From the NCBI GenBank assembly GCA_024699855.1, contig JAMPIQ010000002.1, forward strand, positions 15,376,001-15,440,000: a stretch of 64,000 nt of DNA, read 5' to 3'. Every line of letters begins with the position of its first letter. Positions within the stretch are counted from its first letter, which is position 1. Below are positions 36,901-50,405 of this stretch, one piece after another. The notes beneath the pieces are model-generated. The model was not told where the DNA came from, did not search any database, and worked only from the letters and a program-made list of their open reading frames with translations. The DNA is from Aphelenchoides besseyi. Taxonomy: Eukaryota; Nematoda; Chromadorea; Rhabditida; Aphelenchoididae. The position numbers and the translations under genes are program-made.

Positions 36901-39900
36901 TAATTTGTAAGAGCTACATCTCTGACATCAAAGTAGTGAGTGACCAAATCATTTCGATGACCTCCGTTTATGATTTGCGTGTGATCTTATCGTGAACTAG
37001 ATTGTTTGGTCTTGCTAATTGACATATCAGATTGCAAACTTTCACAGCACAATCGATGGCTCGATTTCCGAATCTATCGGATAACAAAGAGCGTCGTTCG
37101 ATTGACCTTTTGATCGAGTTCGGATCGCGAGATACGATAAGGTCATTTTGGATTTCCTAATCCAAATGTTGCCGTTTAATTGGAACGATTTTCTATCGCT
37201 TTAAAGTTTGTACACGTCGTGCTCGTATGCCGCTTTTTGAGTCATTAAGATCACCGGGTTTGGGAAGCGTCGGACTTGTCGCGTGTGAAAGGTGACTGAT
37301 ACAATAGGAAAAGCTGGTGAATGCTCGTGGGTTTGGCCTCCGAATTCGGGAGCTTTTTTACCTTGCAACCCGAATTGCATATTCATGCTGCATCTTGTTC
37401 CCATTGGCGCGAACCGAAAAATATCGCGCTTGTTATTTTCGATTGTCCCTTAAGATCAACAGGATGAACGGTCGAACATTTCTGAAACCTTAAAGGTCGT
37501 CGCATCTTCAAAATGTCTTTTTGTTCAACGAATTCAGGTAGTGGCATACAGAATGATTTTCTTTTGTATCCACGCGTTTCTTCATTGTGTTAACGTGAAC
37601 TCGTGTGTACGCTCATTACTCTTCAATCTGTACTTACCTTCAATTCTCGACCATCTTCTTTTTTGCGAACTCCAATGGATTTTGTTTTTCTACCGTAGAC
37701 TTGCCAAGCGCACTTCTAATTTGCAAATCATAATGACTCGTAGGGTTTGTGGATGGGAATTAGACAAAACCGTTTCTAATTGAATCGTCAAATTGGTAAG
37801 AGCCCACCGGATCGTTTGTTCGAAATGTCGTCTTTCATTTAAGCCACGCCGAAAACTTTTGTTTGTCCACGTATTTCCATCGTTAAAACAGCGTATGGAT
37901 TGGCAGAGGCATGTGCGGATACCGTTTCCATTCATCGTTTTGAGCCACGAATGGTATTTTTAAAGAGCTTCGGCCATTCGATTGGAAACGCTACAACGTG
38001 ACTTCGATTTTACTGTCTCGCCTTAACAACCGTGAGCCGAGAACCTCGTTTTCATGACAGTTCTTTGAATTTCGAGATGAGAAACAGATTCATTCCTCCT
38101 ATTCATCAATGGGAACTTCAATCCTCCCAACAACGGTGGCAACTTTTCGAGGTGTGTTGACGGTCATGAGAATTCGCAAAAGTTAACTGCGGTTCCATTG
38201 AATTGTACGAACAAAAATTGCCGGAGGAGTGACGATCTTCGCCTTCCAATTACCGTATTCCCGTCGATGGAATGTTTTTGGTTCAAACGTTTTAAGAAAA
38301 TGAAAGCGAATCATATTCGGAAAATTTTCGATCTGTTTGTCTTCTTATCTGCGCCTTAATGCGTGGCTTTTTATTAAAAAAGAATTCGCGGCATTTGCGT
38401 GCCATGGAAGCGAATCGAGCACGTCAAAGCGGACGTTAAGTCCCGGCCGATGGCTCAGGCGCCGGTCAGAACCGAAATGATCGGCTTACGAACGGTCGGC
38501 CATGTTCAATTTCGTAGATTGAGCGTGCATTACGAAAATAGCAATTACCATCGTTGGCTGGAAAGAACGGTGTTTGCGTCCGCTGTTCACTTCGAAACGC
38601 GAATTCCCCCCAACCCAAATTTGGCCGAAGATTTCCACTCTCTCGACCGTCGGATGGTCTTCGGAATCTTTTTGCTTGTCGATTGCGCGCAACGAAAAAA
38701 GATTTCGATAAGCGGGAACCGGTTTCCGCGTTTTCGTCGTCCGCGTTTCTTATGAGCGCGCTGGACTTAAACTTTTTGAGGCCATGAACTGCAAGAGAAA
38801 AAACCTCTAAATAGCGGCTCTCAACGCGAGCGGCTTAAGAATTTCGGGACGAGGAAGATGCGCAAACGAATTCGCGGCGTTGACCGACGCGCTAATAAGC
38901 GAACAGTTCTCGACACCATCGGCCACCTTCGAAGACCGTGAAACCGCAAGGTTGAACAGCCATGAAAATGAATTCACAAACTCGCTCTCTAAACATCCGC
39001 TCAAGTGGTTTGACCGCTGATTATTAGCCACGAGCAGCAAAAAGAAGCTCAAGGAATCGGTGATGGTCATTCAACGCACTTAAGTTTTCGGCTACGAAAT
39101 GAACAGCTTGATCCCTCGCAACGGTTATGTTGAGTCTCTCGTCGATTTGATTGCAGCGGAACTAACTGGCTCAACAAAAAACTCGACTTCCCGATTGAAA
39201 TTATGGACTAAGGTATTTAAGAGGAATATTAAATATGCTGCTCACGCGCGAGCAAACAGCCATGAGGTTTGTGAGCGAAACTGACCGACGAACTTGTTGC
39301 GTACTTTCACGATTATCGTTTCGATGGTTAATTGATGTGGTGGGATTTTGAACTCTGTTTATTTCCATCCATCTATTCACTCATTTCGTTAGTCGTCCAA
39401 CTTATCCGCTTAACGGTAATCGACTTCTTTCTCCAACCCAAACTCTTACGCTGTGAACGTTCCTTCGAATCTGAGCAATTTGCAGCCAAACTGTCGCTTA
39501 CGAAACCTTAGAATGATGGAAGTTAATTCTCGTACTGTAGGGCTTCGCTAGCCGCCCGAAAAACTCGGAACTTTTTGAATCGACGCAAATCCACCGTCCT
39601 AAGGCATATCGTTTTAAGTCGGAAATCTTTTCGTCGTCGATGATACCTGTAAATGAAGGAGACCATTGGTGTCGGGATGTTAATCCGGCCGAGTATTCAT
39701 TATGTCCGCAAGTCTACAGGTTTTAGTCTCCTAAGGATAACATGTTTTTGTTAAGGCCCGAGAATCGAATTTTGAAGCACAAATCCGCGTTTATCTGCGA
39801 CTATTTTTCTTTCCGTGAACTGGTCGTTGTCGATTGTTATCCGGCCGGTTAATAAGCGAAAAGATACGTGAACTTTAGAGATGGGACCCCAAACAAAAGC

Positions 39901-42900
39901 CGTCAATTTCCGCCCATCATCATTGTCCTAATGTTCAATGATTAGTTGAGAAAAGGATCTCACAACAGTCTAGGCTGTTTCATTCAATTGTCTCCCAAGT
40001 TACCGTAGGGTTTAATCTCAAGCAACATTGAATTCGTACAAACTTCTTTTCAATTGAAACCCGGGGATCTTTTTTAATCAACCGGATCGCATTTCAACGT
40101 ATCGAAATGCTGTTGATTCCAATTGACTGCGCTTCCAAATATTCCCACGCTGAAGTCTATGCGGTCGCTGCCAATCTGCGAGCCACGTTAATGTTTGCCA
40201 TCGATTCGATAATTCGGCCTGCGAATTGGTGCCCGAAACGTTTGCGAGTTTCACGGTATGGTCGTAAATGCGCCTTAGGATTAGAAGGCGAATTCTTTTA
40301 GTGAGATATTTCATTACGATGAATGGAAACGTTTTCTAGTTGTCATAGAGAGTTTTTGAGCGAATCCTCGATCTCGCCGGCTGATATCCGAATGAACTTC
40401 TTTGTTAAAAGACCATTCTTGACTTGGTCTTTCTATCCGTTGGGCCAATGAACGAAAGTTGGTCGCGAATGAAAACGTTCGGAGCTTTGATGCTCGTTGC
40501 TGTTTTTGAGAAGATGCTTTCGACTAATCTCTCATTCTTATTGCCACGTAAAGGTTTTTAATCGTTTATTCGAGCAAATAGGCGCTTTCGAAATGCGTCC
40601 TTGAGTTTTCAGCTCCCCAATGGATTACTGTAATGGATAAGTGGATTCGAATATCTTTAAGATGTTCAGCTCGAAGAAAAGTAATCCGCAATGGTTCTCG
40701 TGCAAGTCGGCGACAGTTCTCGTCGTGTAACGTTTCCATCGATCTCTCTTCCGATTCGTGCACCAGATCGATGTAGCGGCATAGCTAATTAAAGTCGTTT
40801 TGATGTGCTCAAAACCACACCAAACATCCGACTGTGCCGTTTGAACGGGAGGTCATTTCGATTGAGTTCGTTTTCACATGCGCTCGATTCCCTCCGCCCA
40901 CATATCGTCGAGTTGCCTGATTCCTTTCGTTTCGTGGGCTAACTTCTTTGACACACTTTTTTGTTCAGCGACGGCGTGATCATTATGACCGTTCGATAAT
41001 GTGGACCCCCATTTTACTTCATGACTTTAGCTTTTCGAAGGCGCTAACGATTCGCTACGCGCCGTCAATTTGCGTTCCCGGATACGCAAAGTCGCGCGTT
41101 TTCCAACGACGATCGTTTACAGTCCACAACTTTCGTTTTGAGGGCCAACAATTTCCGTCTTAACAATCGTTGGGGATTTTAATAACGCGCGTAACTCCTC
41201 TCTCGTCCGTAGCTTCGCGTACCAATTTCACGGACCTGAAATGGACGACACGAAGATTACCGTTTACTTTCGCGACCGAAATTCGTTTCGATGTTGACAT
41301 TCATTCGCGTGTGCTCGTCTGTTTGTTATGCTCGTTAGATGGAATTGCAAATCATCTGATGCAATTCGACTAAAAACTTTTAGTTCACTGCTCCAACTCG
41401 CAACTCTCGTGTTTATCGGATTGTCGAAATTCCTTAAGAGGCCCGTCGACTAAGAGCCCACAGAATCGGAAAGCCTATGCCACATCGTGTTGATGCGATT
41501 TCGCTCGATTTCCGTGCATTATAAGCAAAATATTTGATCACGTGTAATTGAAAAGACGAAACGTTTATTCTCGATGGCAGCGATTTGGTTGTTCAATTAG
41601 CGGCACATTCCTGTTCGGCCTAGAGATTCTTTGAAATGTTCGTGGCATCAATCTTATGTAAGTAGTTCAATTGGATTGTCCGATTCAATGAAATGAATGG
41701 ACAATCAGAAAGTAAACTCCGAATATTTACGTCGATTCTTCGACTACAAGTTTTCATTGAAGCCTGAGATTTAGAGGTTAAACTCCGTTGTCCGGTATCG
41801 TTCTTCCTGGTCATTGGTACGAATATCCTTCGCATGCTTGTGATTCGCTAATCCCGTTCGAACAACTTAGCGCGCTTGAGGATGAGGAAGAGAACGAGTG
41901 GAGGGAAATTCGGTGTTTAAAGCGAAAATTATCGAATGCAAACGGGACGTCGTTGTGGTCCTCAATCGAAGGAGATTAAAAATTTTTGTTGAGTCGCGAA
42001 TAGGCGGAGTTTCACAGCTTCCTTGAGAGTTAATCGACGAATAGTTTTTGGGACGCGAATAATCGTCAATTTGCGGCTACGAATTGGTCATTTGTTCGGA
42101 TGTTTCTGTGTGCTTTGCTGGGACGCTCTTAAATCGCCTGTTGAAGAAGATACGGTCGAGACTTCGAGTTCCATGGCAACTGGCGGAGAGAATGCTGATT
42201 GGAAGAATGAAACTTGGAATGTTGATGCCAACGTTTTCGCGGTAATTTCAAACTCCAGTTGTTTTACGTAGACTGTTGCCTTAGGTTTACACTTCTTTCC
42301 GCTTTCATTTCGATTATACGGAGCTCAACGTTGAGTCGGAGGGCTTAGTGATTACACGGCAATTGGGTTGATTCGAATGAACATCCGCTTGGAGAAGATT
42401 TCTAGCGGACGACGAATCGATGGCCAGTCCGTCGAAAGAGGCTTTTCGACTGACGGACGCCTGATCTGCCATGATTCTGTAACGGAAGCCAATGCTCCAC
42501 TGTTTAGTGGAATGCTCGTCGGGAAAGTTTAGTCGGAAGATTGAACAATCAAAGCACTTCGTGTTCATCTCCTTTCGGGCGTACAATCAGGAGCCTTAAG
42601 ATTAGTGGCTTAGGCACGAGGGCAATTCGAAATTGCAAGAACATAAAAACGCTAAAACCTTTTGAAGCGCAGTTGAGCATTTTTCTCATGAATTTTTCGA
42701 AGGAGACGCTTCATTGCGAAAATGATGGTCGAAGATTAGGCGGTTCGTAGCTCGCGGCATTACCGCCTTGCATTCCCACAACGTGTGCAAGTCGATGGTC
42801 ATGTTGTGGAAGAGTAGCGGCAATGAAATTGGCGAAAATGCCAAGGGACACAGTCGAATAGTTTCGTGCACCATACGGTCAGCGATTAAAACGACGATTG

Positions 42901-45900
42901 AGCAACAAATCGCTTCTGTTGTAATGAAAAAGGATACTGAGACTCAAAAGCCTAGTGAAATTTGGTGACCGAAATGCTTTGATCCAAAATCGGCTTACTC
43001 AATTAGTTGACTTGAAAACACTTTTTTCACAACGTTCACTTAACTCTCGAGCATCGTTCCAACAGCTTCAAGTAATCCGAAACCTTTTTTCGAATAGGAC
43101 CCATAGATTAGGGCTGCGTGATAAATATGTTAAGGTTTTAATTCCGCCATTCAGTTCACGCTTCTCACGACCAAAATGCCCAGTTGGATGCTCGTCAACC
43201 GCTGCTTTTGAACAACCTAATTCCTTTGTCTAGAAACGTTAACCCCCGAATTCACTCTTTCACTTTGAACGATGCGCATTTTAAGTTTGAAACAAACGTG
43301 AATTTCTAACTACTGACCTTCTGACTACCGTAAATGGCTCGCACTTTTGCAGTTCTTTGAATTGAACCTGAAAGAATGACCAACTGGTCAACTGAACACT
43401 TTAGCGTGATTATTATTTCCAGTAGTTACACTTTTAAAGTTCTGAACAATAAGGTAGCATTATTAGTTTTCGGTTAACACGAGATTCCCCCTCACATGTC
43501 AACAGTAATCTTCGAAATCTCAATTGTGAAGGTTCAATTCCACTGCATTTGCATGAGACTCACATCGAGGACAGTAAACTTTAAACGATTGAATCGCATG
43601 TTTGCCTTTTGAATCTTGAGGTTCAAAGCACGACGATTCAAATTGGGGCGTTCGGCAGTGGAATTCCCTGATCTAATCTCATACGTGCACATCAAGTTCG
43701 CGTGTTACACGTGTATTAATACTGATCTTGCGAGCTATTAAAAAAAGTGCGCTTGAAACCTTTGCAATTGAGAAGCACGATGTGTGGTCCCGAAAGATTT
43801 ACGTGATGTCAAACAACTTGCTGCTTTCATTACCCGAAATTGAACATGAATTCGTGGGACAAAACAACAACGAAGCCAAATTCGAAGTTGATATTTTTGG
43901 AAGACAATGGAACGAACGTAATTCGAAATCAACGCCGCAAAGGGCACAAAACGAAATTCGATGGGTAGCATTTTAAGTTTGAAACAAAAAATCGAACAAA
44001 TTTTCGTTACGTGAAAACAATGGGGAGGATCGGTGGTGGCCAATGTTGTTGACATTCACGGCGGCAATGAGCGAAACCAATCGCAGTGGGCGGACGGCGA
44101 AACTTGAGGGTCTCGAAGTCGAGGGAGGACGACATATAAAAGTCGATTTGTTGAGGGAAATCACGACGTGAGTTCCTCCTTCAGAGCCCAGATGGACCTT
44201 CCTGCCTGATGACTCATTTCACGTCTGTTTTGCGGGGCTTCTTTTGGTGTCGACGGCGGATTGAGAGAATTCACGCAAGTCACGATAATTTTGGCGAACT
44301 CAAAAACGTCTCTTTGACGACGATTACGCAAAAAAAGTTGGCGCTGTTTCATGCGTCTCGGCAATCAGGCCGCCGACGTTTCTGAAGGCGTACGATCGTG
44401 TGCTCGATGTCGACATTAAGTTTCGACAAAAAGATGTTACGACGGCAAAGAACAGTTTGCTCAGTGAGGGTACCGTATCGATGCGCGAACACGCTTTCGA
44501 GCGCGTTTTCCGTCTACGTCGTTTTGCAGAAAATCGGGGAAAATGCGGCAAATTTCGACGGAATCATTTGATTTGTTTTTCTCAGTGCGTGTGACGACGA
44601 TTCGAACTGAAAACGCGAAAGCGGACGTTGAAACGGTGAATGGGGAATTTGCGGGACTTTCGACGTCCTTCTTTTTCGTTCGGATTTTGCCGACGCGGTA
44701 ATTTGCCAAAGGCGCGCGATTTGGTTTGCGATCACTCTCGATTTTTGCGCCGACACGCTTTTTCCGCGTCTCGGAATTGGCAATCAACATTTGGACTTCC
44801 TAATTCCCGATGAAACCGACGATTTTAGGATCAGGAATTGCGCGTTTAGTCACGATGCCGCCTTTCATTTTTTAAACCCTCCATGTAAATGAGAAGACCG
44901 CAGCTGTGGTAATGAGCGGCACATGGTAACGTTTCTTCGAGAGTTCAAATTTGCGTAAAAAGGTGGTGATGTGCAGTCGGCGCCGTTTGCGCGGCTCTCA
45001 TTTTCGGCGGCCACGCTTCTGAAATGTGCGCAATTTGTTGCAATTAGTTTTCGTGACCTTATGAGCACCGTTGATTTGAGTTAGGAATCGCTTCGACACA
45101 ACGCCCAACACTCTCATCGACAGTCGAATGATGCTCAGGGCTAAACGCCTTCGAACACTCTCGCGCCTCTTTCGGTGGAACTGGCGAATAAGCGCGCAGC
45201 ATCCTCTTCTTCTTTCGGAAAAGGCAAGAGAGACGGTGGACAACTTCGATGGTTGAGCTTCGCGAATGAAAAGTGTTCAGTCGATGTAGCTCATCAGGCG
45301 GTCCAAAATCGCCGAAAGCTAATCCGCTCTCCCCCTTCCACAGCCGAATCGTTAGTGTGCGGATTTCGGACAATTAAGAAAAGCGTCCAAAACCTCATCG
45401 GTAAAATGAAAAGCCGTGGGCCCCAACTACCAACCAGGTGCAGAAGAGGGCTGTGCGCAAGTTTAACGAGCAGATTTTCGAACGATGACCGTTTATGAAT
45501 TTGACATTCTTTTCGCTTGTCTTTCCGCTCGTTTTCAACGATTCGGCGGCACGACCGATTTTGATCTTCTCATCGTGAATGTAACTTTTGTGCCCAACTC
45601 CTCTTCCGCTGAAGAGAACGCCGGCGATTCGAATCGGAAAACAATCGACTTTCATCCGTGTGTTGCAAGGTTCTTATGCAAAAGCTCAACTTCTTCAATG
45701 GAGCGACCAGCACTACGAAATGATATCACGACTTTTCGCGACCCAAACAAACTTCATGACGTGTCGTAATTGTTGTTTTATTAGATGAAGTGTGCGTGAC
45801 AGCGAAATGATCATTTTGAGCTTAAATTTTCGAACCAGAATAATGCGGGATTTTATACCTTTAGCACGCTAAGGCCACGGGTCGCCACATTCAACTCGAC

Positions 45901-46925
45901 CCGCAATTGTCCCGAGACCTGCAAACCCAACAGCTTTGTTGTAAGAAATTTCAGCTCAAAAACCATCACATCACGCATACTCTCGTTTCAATAGATGCTG
46001 GAGCACGTCATTCGTAAACAATGCTCAATATAAAAGTACAGTGCTTAATCGCAAATTTTTTCATTTCCAATAGATTAGTTTTCGCTTGCTGATCTCCACC
46101 AAGTTGTTACCGTATGCCATTCTTAGTTTTGGTTCTTTTGTTGTCGTCGATTCTCGTGTTTCTTTCGGCCGTCCAATCAACTGAGTTCGTTGGGCGGAGA
46201 AGGTGGAGTTCAAGTTCGAAGAAAGCAAAGTCGCGATTGGGGGCGGAGAAAGCGGTCGAATGTCACGCCGTGGTTTCGCTCTACAGCGACCAATTCGGCA
46301 CACACGCGATTCTGAAGCCGCCAAACTCTGTTGCCGCTACAGAGCTCACGCGCTCCAAGATATTTTAAGGTCAATTAAATCGACGGTTCTCAGAAACAAC
46401 TTTTGCGAACTTTTGGATCCGAAAACTCGACTTTCTTCCAATTGACTTCGGATCTCCATATCTGACCTACTGTCAACTGATCGTCTCAAAATGTGTTGGC
46501 AGCCGACAAAAACTGTTTACATCAACTGCTTTTGCATCTTTTCTCTCGAACACATTTCTCTTGTTAAAATCGATCTGTTTATATGTTCGTGTTTATTGGG
46601 GATCGAGTTTGTCGTTTCATCTTGTCGACGCATCTTAAGCGTTCGATTTGTTTCCTTCGATTCCCAACGACCGTTTTCATTTGAGCGGCACATTGAAAGC
46701 GCGGCCAATTTCCGAACAATCTGCGGTCGATAGTCGGGAGTTTTTTTGTTGGCAATGGCTATGATCTTTACATTCTTGAACTCGTGAATTCAAGATCGTG
46801 CATTTCGATTTTAGCGCGTGAATGAGAAGTAATCACTTTTCGCTTTTTCAGGGTCAATCTTCAGTCTTCTTTCAATTGTCATAAACCGAACTTCGTAGTG
46901 TCCAAGTAGTTAGATCGAAAGGAAA
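30984..46925. other. About 16 kb with no convincing gene; possible regulatory region or giant 5' intron
   Basis: All open frames are short (up to about 134 codons), occur on both strands and show no domain motifs or splice joins. A GC- and CpG-rich patch lies around 32600-33100. TATATAAAAG occurs near 44133 with GC-rich words upstream and a GTGAGT about 40 nt downstream. A TTTTTCAG acceptor at about 46843-46850 directly precedes the 5' leader of the zinc-finger gene, so much of this could be its first intron. A short (GT)n run lies near 31940. No transposon remnants were recognised. Confidence 0.45.
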
Positions 46926-48868
46926 ATGTCGGCAACACCCGTTAACTTTGCAAACATGAAAACGGATCCCATGGATTGCGGTGCCACATCGCCGCCGGCC
47001 ACGTCGATGTCGCCAAAGTCTACGGACGAGAATGCAAGTCAATACACCGCAACTTCGAGTCCATCGTCGATAACCAACCATAACAGCGTGGGTAGTACGA
47101 TCATTGGAAATCATACGGGGAATGGGAATCTGACGTTCAACAATCAGAACGCGACCATGTCTGTAGGCTCTTCTTCTAATTCATCAGCTGGTGCAGCGAC
47201 ACTAGAAAGCCCGCGAAGTGTATGTTTACATCCATCTTTATTGTGCAATCCGTCTTATGATTTCAGTCAAACGACACATCGCAACGAACAAGTTTCGATT
47301 TCAATTCGATGTTCGGTCTTCCATCCATGAACAACAACAATTCCGAGAAGTCGTGTGCACTCGGCGATTTGGGTTTGCCGTCGTTTGCTTTGGGTCAATC
47401 AAATGGTTTGGGTTCGAACACATTTCCCGGTGGTTTTCCATTGCCTTCAATGGAATCGAATACGTCCTTCCCGTTGGCGCAGATTCTTGGTGGCAATCCG
47501 TTTCTTCAAAACTTTGTTCGTCTCATGCAATCGCAGCCATTCAAACCCAACTTGGATCCGTTCTTTTGCGAGGAACTCGGCACGTCGGCTCATCAGCAAC
47601 TCAATAAGACAAATCGACAGCACCGAAATGGGACCGCTTCTCGACAACAGAAACCCTCTTTGTTGCCCGACTTTCAAAATGTAGGAGCGGGAACCATCAT
47701 CGGTAGCAACTCGTGTACGAACAGCGGTCATGTTGATGGCGACCGAGCTCCATCGCAATCGAACGAAACACCACAAGAGAGACAGAAACAACGAGTAAGC
47801 TTAAAAGTCTACATTCAATCATAGAACTTATCTTTCAGACCTATCCGTACACATTTCAATTTTGCGTTCTTTGTAGCAAGAATGTGCACAGCTCTAAACT
47901 TCCGTGCCATATCCGTCAAATGCACATCAGCAAGCCGATGTTTCGGTGTCCGGCATGCGATTTTACTTCAACTTACTCAAAGAACAACGTCAAGAGTCAC
48001 ATGGTTTCTTTGCACAATCTGGCGGTATAACCACTTGTATTCGATAGTAATTTAAATTGTTGTTTTCAGACCGAACCAATCAGTTATATGGAACAGTACG
48101 CACCACAAGTCGAAGAGTACATGAAACAATGTTTCCCGAATGTACGCGGTCGTGGACGACCGGTTCATGGACGTCGATCGCTTCGTTCTCCCGCTTCGAA
48201 TCCCGTTCAAACATCAACTCATGGGCCATTTTCACAGACCACTCGTGCACCGTCCGCCAACGGACAGTTACGCAAAATTCTTAACATTGACGAAATTGCA
48301 ACGAAACTTAACTTCATTCAAAATTCATTGTGCGGTCAATTCACTCACAATCCGTTTTCCAACAACGATTTCAAGACTACGGAACAAGATCGAACGTCGA
48401 ATCCCGACGTCACCTTGGTTCCCATTAGGTTTGTTGTTGTTGTTGAAATCGATTACAACTTTCAAATGCTTAGTGTTGCCAAAGAACTCTCATCACCGCC
48501 CAGCATGTGCAATCCGAATCGCGGCAAAATGTCGGTCAACATCGTAATTGATAGTGCCGGAGGCGAAGATGTTGATTCGGTAATTTCGATGCCATTGAAT
48601 TCCATTAACCGACTACTTTCAGACTTTGAACGATGTCCAGCAAGTGCTTCAGACATTCCTTCAAAGTTATTACGAGAAAATCGGACAGGATTCGCGTCCT
48701 AGCATTAATTTGCTGAACATCAACAGTCAAGATCGAACGGTTCTGGAGAGTGTGACAAACGTGCCGGTTGATTCGTTCAATTCGCAGTTATCAACAATGA
48801 TCGGCAAAGCCAAGAGAGCAAACGATTTGCAACAGAAAGAAATTTCCGCCACTTGCGAAGGCCAATAA
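46926..48868 (+). CDS. Two-finger C2H2 zinc-finger protein with AT-hook-like motif
   Basis: The N-terminal half is Ser/Thr/Asn-rich and low in complexity. The centre has two adjacent C2H2 fingers: FQFCVLCSKNVHSSKLPCH ending in MH, and FRCPACDFTSTYSKNNVK with HMVSLH, followed by SYMEQYAPQVEEYMKQCFP and GRGRPVHGRRS, an AT-hook-like core. The C-terminus is probably helical (TLNDVQQVLQTFLQSYYEK). Six or so exons join through 40-60-nt introns ending TTTCAG. It is probably a nuclear DNA-binding regulator; the compact finger pair resembles nematode zinc-finger factors but I could not name an orthologue. Its very long upstream gene-free region fits a developmentally regulated gene. Confidence 0.7.
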
Positions 48869-49550
48869 TCTGAAAGTTGTTGACAATAATCCCGTTTCTG
48901 AAAGATTCCCAGTGTTTTTAGAAGTTTTCGTGTTATTCCCCCGTTCTCTCTTCAATGTGACTGCCGCTAAGATTGCAGATTGTCATCATTCGATATTTAT
49001 TTCGAAAGTTACCTTGTACTCTTTTGTTCTTGTACGTAGAGAGCTGTTGTTCTTATTGCACTTACCGTTGAAGCTTTGCGTGACTTTTGTACGTTCATCA
49101 ACTCCTCAAAATGCGTTTTTTCACCCTCAGGTCTTTGGGAAGAAACGTCAATCAGAGCATCGACGGTAAGTGCAAATGCTTTGGTTTGCTAGAACTTTTG
49201 ATCTTTCAACCTTAGATTCTCAATTCCAAATGCTTAGTTGGTCGTTGTAATGAGGCGCTTCACTATGCTTTTTTTGTACACACGCCTTTTGTTTGTATCA
49301 ATAAATCAAGTATCTTTAGAACACTGGTTCAAATAAATTACAGTTTTCTCTAAAAGCTCGTGAACCGGTTTAGGATCTGGACTATTGTTCTGAGTTCTGT
49401 GAGGTCGAGTAATCAATTGCACTGATTGTTATAAATTTACAAAAACTACACTTAGACAACTTATTTAAACTGCTATTAAGCTAAGAAAAGCACTCAATCC
49501 TAGCCTTCAACTAACCGGCAATTCTCAGAAAAAAGTTCGGAATCACGATT
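48869..49550. other. 3' flank of the zinc-finger gene
   Basis: It is AT-rich with an AATAAA near 49300 that may end the zinc-finger transcript. A short frame at 48912-49169 has no motif. Confidence 0.4.
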
Positions 49551-50023
49551 CTAATTCTGCTCTCAATCAACCTCAGTTCTTTAAAGTTTTAGAATAACAA
49601 TTTTCTAACTTTATTAACAAGTATGTCAATTTGGAGCTCTCCATCACTAACAGGAAGAGCTGCACAAACTTTTGCAATTTTGAGCGATTTTTGACAGATT
49701 GTTCGGCTTCGAAGAGCTCTCATTTCTCTCTCAGTTATCCGATGGCTACAAGTATGAGCACGTTGAATAGCCAGACTTATGAGCTTTCCATAAGTATAAT
49801 ATGAGCACTCGTTGTTGCCAGAATCTCAGAAACACATCAATTGGCGTGAAGGACGTGCTATACAAGGGAATGGGGGGTGTTGTGTGTTTTAGCTCTCTGG
49901 CTGATTGGATTCTGCTGATATTCACAGGGTTTAGAGTTCATAAGTGGTTGTTGTTTTTTTGTTAATTAAACGTCTATACAGTCACTGGTTCCCGAGTTGT
50001 AGTCAATGGAAGTTGGTGTCTAC
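49551..50023. repeat. Short-form copy 3 of the dispersed repeat
   Basis: It starts at CTAATTCTGCTCTC, the same element position as copy 2, and ends at about GTCTACAAAACAC after losing the last part of the unit. It contains the conserved core around TACAAGGGAATGGGGGGTG. It is more similar to copy 4 than to copy 1 in its first 100 nt (AACAGGAAGAGCT). Confidence 0.85.
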
Positions 50024-50405
50024 AAAACACTAAACAGTGAAATAGTCGAATGTGATTCCAAATACAAACGCGTTCACATTCTTCTGACGAAGAATCAGTA
50101 GTGTAGATTTTGAATCAAAACTGTGGAAATCGGCGGACACTAAGAACTGAATGATTGGAAGTTCAATGTTTCGAAAGGTTAATCAAAAGGTCTCGCATTA
50201 AGCTCTAGAGTTTCTACAGGTACGATGGACAATCGGATATCAATCTAAAGATACGAAACAAGAATTACTAATTTGCTCAGAAATTTTGCATAATTATTGA
50301 TTTCAATGCTAATTTGTGATCAATTTGCATACTCACAAGTCGATCTCGCGACCAGAATCGTTAGAGTCGTCACTTTTCTCTGTTCTTCTCATCTTTTTCA
50401 GTTGT
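50024..50405. other. Upstream region of membrane-protein gene 1
   Basis: It is AT-rich. A TTTTTCAG acceptor immediately before 50402 suggests a 5' UTR intron or a trans-splice acceptor for the gene starting at 50406. Confidence 0.4.

Noticed and set aside
39590..40015. Short words like large-subunit rRNA domain V (CGTCCTAAGG, then CAAGTTACCGTAGGG about 400 nt later)
   Set aside because: Order and spacing are suggestive of a decayed mitochondrial fragment, but intervening helices and the downstream CCTCGATG core are not recognisable.
43520..43545. tRNA-like B box (GGTTCAATTCC)
   Set aside because: The T stem does not pair and no A box or acceptor stem can be found upstream.
30984..46925. Open frames of 60-134 codons in the gene-free region
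   Set aside because: No frame has a domain motif or consistent splice partners, and they overlap on both strands as expected by chance at this base composition.
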